From an uncultured Porphyromonas sp. (GTDB lineage: Bacteria > Bacteroidota > Bacteroidia > Bacteroidales > Porphyromonadaceae): DNA of 21,305 nucleotides. Shown piece after piece: positions 1 to 6,299 of this stretch. Position 1 is the stretch's first letter. Every line of letters starts with the position of its first letter. The notes beneath the pieces were generated by a model. That model searched no databases and was not told where the DNA came from. It saw only the letters and a program-made list of their open reading frames with translations. Position numbers and translations under genes: made by a program. The stretch lies in contig CAMPUN010000001.1 in NCBI GenBank assembly GCA_946997275.1, forward strand, positions 1 to 21,305, given 5' to 3'.

Positions 1-1947
1 ACCTTCCTCGCTAAGGCTTTCGGGCGGGAAAACATGGTGGCAGCGCAGTTCCTGCTCTCCAACGCTGACGCTGTCGAGGAGATGACCGCAGCGGTCACCG
101 GCACCAACTCGGCCATGGAGCAGGCGGAGATCCGCAACGATACCTGGTCTCACAAGATGGAGGTGTCGCGTGCCAAGATTGACGACATACTCATCTCGAT
201 GACCAGTCTCTCGGGGTCGCTCCTCCCGATGGCAGGCATCATAGGCGAGCAGGTGAGCAAGTTTGCGGGGCTTATCCCGATCATCTCCGCAGCTAGCAAG
301 ATGCTCCAGGGCTTCTCTATTAAGACAGTTATCGCCACGGTTTCCCAGAAGGGTCTTAACGCTGCGCTCATGGCCAATCCTATCGGCGCTGTCGTTGCTG
401 CCATTGCTGCGCTCGTGGCTGCCGTGGTCTATGCGTACAATCACTTCGAGGGCTTTCGCAATTCGGTGCAAGAGACGTGGGGCAAGCTACGAGCGCTCTG
501 GAGTATGCTCTACGAGCGTCTCAAGCCCGCCTTTGACCTTATTGGCAAGCTAGTCGGAGGTGTCCTCAAGGTTGTCTTTGGTTGGTTTGCCAAGCAGCTA
601 GAGATCGTCTGCACGGTCATCGGCGCTGTGGCTGATGGCATCATGGACTTGATCAAGTGGTTTGACAAGCTCCTAGCACCTATCGACAAGGCCTGCCGTA
701 AGCTGGCCGAATTCCTCGGTCTGCGAGACAAGGCTGCAGAGCCTCCAGCACAACCCTCCGAGACGGCGCAGAAGATGATAGACATCACCGCTATCAATCA
801 ACAGATCAATGCACTCGAAGCTCGGAAAAACGCTATCATCGCTGAGCAGGGTGCTGCAGGCCAGCTATCAGCCGAGTACCTAAAGCTAAATGGCGAGATC
901 AGCAAGCTGATCAACAAGCGGGAGGCGCTCAAAGGCACCACCCCAAAGGCTCCTGCTGCCACTACTCCAACGATCCCCGACACCCCAACGATCCCCAAGG
1001 GGTCTAGTGGCTCGGGTTCAGGCTCAGGCTCTGCCGAGAAAAAGAAGATCTACAACCTCACCACCATCGAGGGCATCCAAAACAACATCTCCCGCCTGCA
1101 GGAACGCATGCAGCGGGCTTCCTTCGCCGATGCTGTTGCCCTGCAGAAGGAGATAGATGCCCTGCAGAAGAAGCTAACCGTCTTCCAGTCATTGGTCAAG
1201 AAGGCGGCAGAGACACCGACCAAGATCAAGGCTACGGGCATCACAACCTTACCGCAGTACCAAGCATCTAAGCTCAAAGAGGCAGAGGAGTCGGGCAAGG
1301 AGATTCGTGGCGGACGCATCATAGCCTCTCCTCTAAGCTCCAAAGGAATGGATAAAGAGCTAGATAACCTACAGAAGAAGATCAACAAGATCACCCTCGA
1401 CCACCTCAAGGAAGAGGGCGAGAAGTGGAAGAACTTCGTCGGGGGAATCCAGTCTGGACTAGGCGGTATCGCCTCGACGATGTCCTCCATAGGCAACATC
1501 GTAGGGGGCGCAGCGGGCTCGTGGTTGCAGTGGGGTGCTAGCGTCGTATCAGCGATTAGCCAGGCTCTGCCCCAGCTACTAACCCTCTTCAATGCCAACG
1601 TAGCGACCGCCACGTCTGGCGCAGCAGCCTCGCAATCGTCCGTGCCTATCGTCGGCCCGATCATGGCGGTCGCCAGCATAGCCTCCATCTTAGCGGCTAT
1701 CGCTAGCACGCCAAAGGCGACAGCCTTTGCCCAGGGCGGTGTCATCTCAGGCCCCACATACGCTCTCGTTGGTGAGTATGCAGGCGCCAGCAACAACCCC
1801 GAAGTGATCGCTCCGCTAGACCGCCTGCCCGCTCTACTAGGCACTGACAAGCAGATACAAGGCTCCTCCGAGGTTTCCTTCAAGATCCGCGGACGGGAGC
1901 TCATCGGAATCCTCAATAAAGAACTCAAAACAACTAAGCTCAGCTAA
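1..1947 (+). CDS. Phage tail tape measure protein (5' end outside window)
   Basis: This is the C-terminal part of a tape measure protein, which sets tail length and is ejected with the DNA. The reading frame is open from base 1 (residues TFLAKAFGREN precede the first ATG at 34), so that ATG is internal and the gene begins upstream. Visible features: an N-terminal stretch typical of the family (AAQFLLSNADAVEEMTAAV), a long hydrophobic block near nt 350-460, charged helical and coiled-coil regions, a Gly/Ser linker near nt 1000-1030, a second hydrophobic block at nt 1500-1710, and a C-terminal GGVISGPTYALVGEYAGAS motif followed by NNPEVIAPLD, common at the end of Bacteroidetes tape measure proteins. 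At least 648 residues lie in the window. The next gene starts 5 nt after the stop, so they are probably co-transcribed. Family assignment is firm; the full length cannot be known. Confidence 0.93.
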   Translation, partial: TFLAKAFGRENMVAAQFLLSNADAVEEMTAAVTGTNSAMEQAEIRNDTWSHKMEVSRAKIDDILISMTSLSGSLLPMAGIIGEQVSKFAGLIPIISAASKMLQGFSIKTVIATVSQKGLNAALMANPIGAVVAAIAALVAAVVYAYNHFEGFRNSVQETWGKLRALWSMLYERLKPAFDLIGKLVGGVLKVVFGWFAKQLEIVCTVIGAVADGIMDLIKWFDKLLAPIDKACRKLAEFLGLRDKAAEPPAQPSETAQKMIDITAINQQINALEARKNAIIAEQGAAGQLSAEYLKLNGEISKLINKREALKGTTPKAPAATTPTIPDTPTIPKGSSGSGSGSGSAEKKKIYNLTTIEGIQNNISRLQERMQRASFADAVALQKEIDALQKKLTVFQSLVKKAAETPTKIKATGITTLPQYQASKLKEAEESGKEIRGGRIIASPLSSKGMDKELDNLQKKINKITLDHLKEEGEKWKNFVGGIQSGLGGIASTMSSIGNIVGGAAGSWLQWGASVVSAISQALPQLLTLFNANVATATSGAAASQSSVPIVGPIMAVASIASILAAIASTPKATAFAQGGVISGPTYALVGEYAGASNNPEVIAPLDRLPALLGTDKQIQGSSEVSFKIRGRELIGILNKELKTTKLS

Positions 1948-1952
1948 CACCT

Positions 1953-2390
1953 ATGATTTGGAATAAAGCCCTCCGCACCCAGCTCTTTGCCGATCTCGCC
2001 GCCATAGACGAGATACGATACCTCTCCATGGACTTCGGCCAGGTAGATGACAGCTACCTCTCTGAGGAGACACCACACCCGCCTATCATCACCCCCGCTA
2101 TACTCCTCTCAGACATACGTGAGGAGCGCACCTCTAGCGACAAAGACTTAGACAGATACCAGCTCACCTTCACCGTGCGCCTCCTCATCGATGACGCACG
2201 CTTTGCCACAGCCACTGCACCGCAAGAGCATCTCGCAGCTTACGACAATGCGCTAGCACTATCCGAGCGCATCATCACGCTACTCCTAAGCCTCAACCCT
2301 CGCATGACCCTAGAGTCACGCTCAGAGGCGCAGCTACGTGACTCGCTCCGACAGTACAACCTCTCCTTCTCCCTAACCTCTAATTTCTAG
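1953..2390 (+). CDS. Tail terminator-like structural protein (145 aa)
   Basis: A small soluble protein directly after the tape measure gene. Its pattern of an N-terminal helix, then IDEIRYLSMDFGQVDD, a proline-rich segment (PHPPIITPAIL) and an alternating strand (YQLTFTVRLLID) resembles small tail-completion or terminator proteins in Bacteroidetes phages, which carry an 'IPEIrwvDlDfGQ' opening and a beta-rich core. That resemblance is from memory of the family style. It could equally be a Mu gp37-like neck protein. The last codons (LTSNF, stop) are themselves written in the CTCTAAC-type heptamer repeat that fills the junction to the portal gene. No signal peptide or membrane segment is visible. 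Confidence 0.6.
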   Translation: MIWNKALRTQLFADLAAIDEIRYLSMDFGQVDDSYLSEETPHPPIITPAILLSDIREERTSSDKDLDRYQLTFTVRLLIDDARFATATAPQEHLAAYDNALALSERIITLLLSLNPRMTLESRSEAQLRDSLRQYNLSFSLTSNF

Positions 2391-2405
2391 CCTCTAACCT
2401 CTATG
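2372..2405 (+). repeat. Heptamer repeat block leading into portal ATG
   Basis: About four degenerate copies of the CTCTAAC/CTCTAAT heptamer run from the tail of the upstream gene to the portal start. The last copy reads CTCTATG and so supplies the start codon at 2403. Confidence 0.75.
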
Positions 2406-3596
2406 AACTCCTCCCTCATACAGCGCATCACAGAAAAGCAGGCATCGCAGACCGCTCGTGATATGCAGCACTGGCGCCGTGCTAAGCAGGTCGCCACACG
2501 CGTCGACCTACCCAAGCGTGACCTACTCGATGACCTTGTCAACGATCTACTCTACGACACCCACCTCTCCAGTCAGATGGAGCTCAGACGCGACCGATCT
2601 CTCGCCAAGCCCTACACCATCCTCAAGGCTGACGGCTCTACAGACGAGGAGACAACAGCTCTCCTGAGCCAGTCGAGTGCCTTTAGCATGCTGATGCAGA
2701 TTGCTCTAGAGACGCCCTTCTTCGGTCACTCGCTGGTGGAGATCTTACCAGCTCCTGAGGGGCTTTTTACCGCCAACTTACTACCTCGTCGGCACGTTGT
2801 CCCCAAGCTGGGGTGGATACTCTTCGACCTATCTGACAGCAAGGGCTATGACTACCGTAGCGACCCAGGCTACGGCAAGACGCTCATAGAGATGGGCGAC
2901 CCCAACGACCTGGGCATACTCTTCGATTGCGCGCCTGCGACCATCTACAAGCGGTACGCAATGGCGTCGTGGAGCGAATTTTGTGAGATTTACGGCATAC
3001 CGCCTCGTGTTCTTAAGATCAACACGGACGACAGCGAGGCTATGCAGCGTGCTGCCGACATGATGCAGCGCATGGGTAGTGCCAACTGGGCTATCGTGGA
3101 CAAGGACGAAGACCTCTCCTTTGCTGCGGGCGTCTCGGACAACGGCAATATCTTTCAGAAGCTCATCTACGCTGCCAAGGAGGATGTATCGCTCAAGATA
3201 TGCGGCGCCACGCTCGGACAGGACACCCAGTACGGCAACCGCTCCAAGGAGGAGAGCAGCTTAGACCTTCTAGAGGCTAAGTGTAGTGCGGATAGACGTA
3301 TGCTGGAGCGCATTATGACTGGCACCGTCTTGCCCGCCCTCGCTCGCCAAGGCTTCATCTCCGAGGGCTTGCGCTTTTCCTATCCACAAGAGGAGGACAA
3401 GGAGGCTCTCTGGACACGCACCGTCTCCCTCCTCCCATACTACAACGTGGACGAGGAGTGGATACGCAACACCTTCGGCGTGGAGATCACCGACGCCAAG
3501 AGCCAGCTACCCTTTGGCGGGCAGTTAGCCATGCGCCAGCAAACAGCCAACCACCAAGAGCTAACAGCCAATGCGGAAGACCCTTTTTTCGGGTAA
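2403..3596 (+). CDS. Portal protein, Mu gp29-like (DUF935)
   Basis: Portal of a Mu-like phage: the dodecameric ring through which DNA is packaged and to which the neck attaches. The 397-aa product carries the DUF935 pattern throughout: an N-terminal ITEKQASQTARDMQHW segment, SSQMELRRDRSLAKPY, the ETPFFGHSLVEI segment, LLPRRHVVPK, WSEFCEIYGIPPRVLK, and the long helical region ending in RIMTGTVLPALARQG. It is shorter at the C terminus than portals whose MuF gene is separate. The final codons are CCT TTT TTC GGG TAA. These hold a T TTT TTC slippery heptamer followed by a stem-loop, so a fraction of ribosomes is predicted to shift -1 into the MuF frame (see the site at 3584). Here the portal lies downstream of the tape measure, unlike the Mu order. 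Confidence 0.92.
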   Translation: MNSSLIQRITEKQASQTARDMQHWRRAKQVATRVDLPKRDLLDDLVNDLLYDTHLSSQMELRRDRSLAKPYTILKADGSTDEETTALLSQSSAFSMLMQIALETPFFGHSLVEILPAPEGLFTANLLPRRHVVPKLGWILFDLSDSKGYDYRSDPGYGKTLIEMGDPNDLGILFDCAPATIYKRYAMASWSEFCEIYGIPPRVLKINTDDSEAMQRAADMMQRMGSANWAIVDKDEDLSFAAGVSDNGNIFQKLIYAAKEDVSLKICGATLGQDTQYGNRSKEESSLDLLEAKCSADRRMLERIMTGTVLPALARQGFISEGLRFSYPQEEDKEALWTRTVSLLPYYNVDEEWIRNTFGVEITDAKSQLPFGGQLAMRQQTANHQELTANAEDPFFG

Positions 3597-3635
3597 GGGA
3601 GAGTAGGTACCGCAGGCTCGATGCGCTACTCTCCC
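3584..3635 (+). promoter_or_regulatory. Programmed -1 ribosomal frameshift signal (portal to MuF)
   Basis: Seen directly: in the portal frame the codons at 3582-3590 are CCT TTT TTC, giving the canonical X XXY YYZ heptamer T TTT TTC at 3584-3590. Then comes a 6-nt spacer containing the portal stop TAA (3594-3596), and a perfect 10-bp stem, GGGAGAGTAG (3597-3606) with CTACTCTCCC (3626-3635). The 19-nt loop can form a further 4-bp CGCA/TGCG stem. Slipping one base back makes the next codon CGG at 3590, which enters the MuF frame with no stop until 4948. Slippery sequence, spacer length and stem all match established bacterial and viral -1 frameshift sites. Function is inferred. Confidence 0.82.
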
Positions 3636-4948
3636 AGCTTTACCAAGGCTCCTGCCACTGTCTACACGCTGACTCCTCCGAGCACCCCGAGATCCCCGAG
3701 TCAGCCATCAAGAGAGGCTACAAGGTCGTACTGCGTGCTGGCGAGATGACCCCCGAGATGCTCCGCGAGCGACCCATCAGACGGCTCATCAGTGAGACCG
3801 CTGGGGTCTACCTCCAGGCACTCGACGACAAATCCATACAGTACGAGATCCCTGCCGAGATGAGGCAGAGCCTAGAGCAGGACATCTTCATCTTCTCGGG
3901 CTTCAAAACCTATCACCAGCTCAAAGAGGCTTCCGAGCTACTACGAGACAGCCAGGGACGTGTCAAGAGCTTCAATCAGTTCTGGCAAGATGTCTCGGCC
4001 ATACGAGATAAGTACAATCGCAACTGGCTCCACGCTGAGTACAACTTCGCTGTCAGCTCCGCGCAGATGGCGAGCCACTGGGCTGAGTACCAGCAAGACG
4101 AGGAGATGACCAACCTGCAGTACCGCACCGCTCTAGACGATAAGGTGCGCCCCGAGCATGCTGCCCTCGAGGGGGTGACGCTGCCCATGAGCGACCCCTT
4201 CTGGGACACCGCTTTCCCGCCCAACGGGTGGAACTGTCGCTGTCACGTCATACCGGTGCTTAAAGAGGACTTCCCCCTGTCCAATAGTCAGCGGGCGCAG
4301 GACGCCTTCGACGATATGACGCAGGGCAGCAAAGCCAGCATCTTCCGGTACAACCCTGGCAAAGAGGGCGTCATCTTTCCTCCGCACCACCCCTACTACG
4401 GCAAGCGTGGCTACAAGCACTGCCTCAACCCCCACCTCGCCACCTCCCTAGGTGACAACCTCGAGTGCGACATCATCTACAATATAAAGCATAATGAAGG
4501 GAACATAGAGATCCCAACAGAGAAAGGCAGGGTAGTAGAAGCACCCCAGATCAATAAAAACGAACGAGATAAGAACATAAATACAGCAAAGTATTTAGCA
4601 AACACCCATGGTTATGAGATCTATGTTTTATCAGATGTCGAGAAGAAGACGGGAGATAACCATTCAGCGGACTCATACAATGATACACTCAAACGCTTTG
4701 AAGAGTACAAGCACATTGAGAAAAACACATTCAACTCCTTTGACAGAAACCTCCGAAAAGCGGCGAAGCAAGCAAACAATGTAGTCTTTCTTATCAATGG
4801 AGATTATAACAAGGGAGACTTGAAAGACGCTATAAAGAATCGATTCAAAGCATATCAAACTCTAGAAAGCATCCGCATAGTACACAATTACGAGACTGAT
4901 GTTTTAATCTCTAGAGACGCTGTGATAACAGGAGATATCCCAATATAA
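3590..4948 (+). CDS. MuF head morphogenesis protein with C-terminal toxin-like domain, made by -1 frameshift from the portal
   Basis: The first part is a phage Mu gpF-like domain; MuF proteins sit at the portal and are packaged in the head in few copies. Its hallmark is clear: RPEHAALEG, then AFPPNGWNCRCHVIPV with CRCH at 4235-4246. From about 4480 the sequence turns AT-rich and Lys/Asn-rich, and a separate domain begins (about 155 aa). This has INTAKYLANTHGYEI, then RFEEYKHIEK, RKAAKQANNVVFLI and a closing IRIV strand. The layout resembles CdiA C-terminal tRNA nucleases, which I infer but cannot prove. The frame has no ATG, GTG or TTG between a GTG at 3458 (inside the portal gene, giving nonsense antisense-like residues) and an ATG at 3746, which would cut into the MuF domain. 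Start 3590 is therefore the first codon after the predicted frameshift; the fusion is about 848 aa (396 + 452). Confidence 0.85.
   Translation, partial: RVRESRYRRLDALLSQLYQGSCHCLHADSSEHPEIPESAIKRGYKVVLRAGEMTPEMLRERPIRRLISETAGVYLQALDDKSIQYEIPAEMRQSLEQDIFIFSGFKTYHQLKEASELLRDSQGRVKSFNQFWQDVSAIRDKYNRNWLHAEYNFAVSSAQMASHWAEYQQDEEMTNLQYRTALDDKVRPEHAALEGVTLPMSDPFWDTAFPPNGWNCRCHVIPVLKEDFPLSNSQRAQDAFDDMTQGSKASIFRYNPGKEGVIFPPHHPYYGKRGYKHCLNPHLATSLGDNLECDIIYNIKHNEGNIEIPTEKGRVVEAPQINKNERDKNINTAKYLANTHGYEIYVLSDVEKKTGDNHSADSYNDTLKRFEEYKHIEKNTFNSFDRNLRKAAKQANNVVFLINGDYNKGDLKDAIKNRFKAYQTLESIRIVHNYETDVLISRDAVITGDIPI
4480..4948 (+). other. AT-rich polymorphic toxin-like cassette at the MuF C terminus
   Basis: Base composition and codon use change sharply near 4480, from GC-rich, C-ending codons to many AAA, AAT, ATA and TTA codons. 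This coincides with the domain border after the MuF core. MuF proteins with interchangeable C-terminal toxins are an established class in temperate phages. The domain has a candidate acidic/lysine pair (SADS..., then EEYK) and the KAAKQANNVVFLI segment reminiscent of the helix-strand pair in CdiA_C-type nucleases. No immunity gene follows on the + strand. Confidence 0.6.
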
Positions 4949-4956
4949 AAGTACGA

Positions 4957-5062
4957 CCGCCAGCAAGTTTGCACTTACTGGCGGAAGCATGGCGCGATTA
5001 CTCTCTCGAGCAATCTCACCGTTCTTGCCAGCAAAGATAGTAACTATATTTTAAACAAGCAA
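4957..5062 (-). ncRNA. Candidate small RNA transcription unit antisense-facing the toxin 3' end
   Basis: On the - strand a promoter-like TTG (5062-5060), 20-nt spacer and TATCTTTG (5039-5032) fit the Bacteroidetes consensus. About 50 nt downstream lies a 12-bp hairpin (4984-4957). On the - strand it is fully paired (one G-U) with a GCAA tetraloop, and is followed six bases later by TTTTATATT. The transcript would be roughly 70-80 nt, starting near 5026 and ending just past the toxin stop codon at 4948. There is no convincing ORF in it. It may be a regulatory RNA, or only the 3' processing and termination region of the metallopeptidase gene at 5225. Prediction only. Confidence 0.45.
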
Positions 5063-5224
5063 ATAACCAACTTACTAACAGAGCAAAACACGGCATGAAC
5101 AGACTAAGAACGACACCACCTATGCAGACAACGATTACCACTAGTGCTAAATCCACCACTCACCAGTATTGCCCAGCAGGAGCAGCAGGCATCCCAGCTG
5201 ATACCTTATGGGCATCAAAGCAGT

Positions 5225-5968
5225 CTACATCAGTACACCCCGAAGAATACAATACTGCTGATGGAGCTCCTCTGGTATACGACTTTGTAGCCCAGTCAGC
5301 CACTCCTGAAGAGTTGCGTAGTCTACCATATTACCCATATATGGCAATAGACTCCACAGACTCGGCTCTTCCCGAAAAGTCGGATACAGAGCTAAGGCGA
5401 TATTATGGTATAAGTCTCTGCGGTAGACACTTCCACCCAATAGGTGCAGATGGGCATCTATGTATCCCGCAAGAGACACTTCGGGACATTCTCCTCGAGT
5501 TAGGAGATCCGTCAGATACTCCTCGAAGGCTTGCCAGTAGGCATTCCCCCTTTGTCTCCATATACGAGAGAGATGAGCAAGCCCGCACAAAGAAGCAAGT
5601 TCGCATATGGACTCCTCCAACCACAAGAGACCTTGAAGCTTACCGCTCATTTCGCCTCTTATTAGGTAGTGACAATACTCATGAGCATACTGATAGGCAT
5701 ACTGACTCCAATAGTTGTCGTAGGTATCAAGACAGATTACATACACCCCGTTTTGGACACAAGAGATCATCGGGTAGTCTCCTTGAGTTTGTCGGACTAT
5801 ATAGAGAGTGTCGCTTGTCTCGTGCCGTGGCGGGATGCCTTGGCAGAGCAACTGGGTTATGTCGTCAAATATGCAAAGCACCGCAGACTGCGACACTTGG
5901 CCGAAAGAGTCAGGGAAGAAGATTAAAGGCATAGTACATAGCATTAGCACCCAAAGATACAATATCAT
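5225..5968 (-). CDS. Putative membrane-anchored or secreted zinc metallopeptidase (HExxH), phage cargo gene
   Basis: A 247-aa protein on the strand opposite to all surrounding late genes, which is typical of a cargo (moron) gene expressed from the prophage. Counting from the ATG at 5968, residues 1-23 are hydrophobic (MILYLWVLMLCTMPLIFFPD) and look like a signal peptide or anchor. Residues 96-100 are HEYCH, an HExxH zinc motif, followed 18-23 residues later by WLEESICELAS, which offers a third ligand (Glu) as in gluzincins. No known family name comes to mind. The frame stays open to a TTG at 6022, but the ATG at 5968 gives the better signal peptide. A TATCTTTG box lies at 5959-5952, inside the 5' coding region, and is probably coincidental. 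A + strand frame overlaps the gene but has the composition of a shadow. Substrate unknown. Confidence 0.68.
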   Translation of the reverse strand: MILYLWVLMLCTMPLIFFPDSFGQVSQSAVLCIFDDITQLLCQGIPPRHETSDTLYIVRQTQGDYPMISCVQNGVYVICLDTYDNYWSQYAYQYAHEYCHYLIRGEMSGKLQGLLWLEESICELASLCGLAHLSRIWRQRGNAYWQAFEEYLTDLLTRGECPEVSLAGYIDAHLHLLGGSVYRRDLYHNIALALYPTFREEPSLWSLLPYMGNMVDYATLQEWLTGLQSRIPEELHQQYCILRGVLM

Positions 5969-6022
5969 GTTTACTATTTGCACCCATTTTCCCTGCCAGC
6001 TCCTTTCGGGGGATACCCTCAA

Positions 6023-6299
6023 AGGCTAGACCTTGGTAAATTCGCACGGAAAGTTGGTAAATTTCGCAGATAATCCTAGCGAGCATAAATCGCTCATCGC
6101 AACAAATAAAGGCGCTTAAATCGCCTGTAAATAGCCTTTCTTATATCCTCAACCCTCCAAACCTCCCCAAAATCCCCCAATTACTCATTACTAACTACTC
6201 GTCACTAACTACTCTAACCGCTCATACTCAATAACTTTACCAATTTCTGACCCGCATTTACCGCCCTCTAATCTCTAACTTCTAACCTCTAATCTCTAA
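6023..6299 (+). other. Non-coding stretch with short direct and inverted repeats
   Basis: No gene seen. The left part holds a direct repeat TTGGTAAATTCGCA (6033-6046) and TTGGTAAATTTCGCA (6054-6068). An inverted TTTACCAA lies at 6236-6243. Two small palindromes (GCGA...TCGC near 6090 and AGGCG...CGCCT near 6112) sit between. The right end (about 6265-6299) is a heptamer block, CTCTAAT CTCTAAC TTCTAAC CTCTAAT, that runs into the ATG at 6300. The stretch separates the AT-rich cargo pocket from the resumed tail genes. Confidence 0.6.

Noticed and set aside
1050..1928. 292-aa - strand reading frame opposite the tape measure gene
   Set aside because: Shadow of the tape measure codons; Ser/Arg/Ala-rich with no domain.
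3458..3589. GTG start at 3458 for the MuF gene
   Set aside because: The first 44 codons are the portal C terminus read in the wrong frame and have no MuF-like content; an overlap of 139 bp is implausible beside a clear frameshift signal.
5095..5934. 279-aa + strand reading frame in the cargo pocket
   Set aside because: It lies antisense to the HExxH protein, has low-complexity Thr/Arg-rich composition and no recognisable motif; the - strand frame has a signal peptide and a zinc motif.
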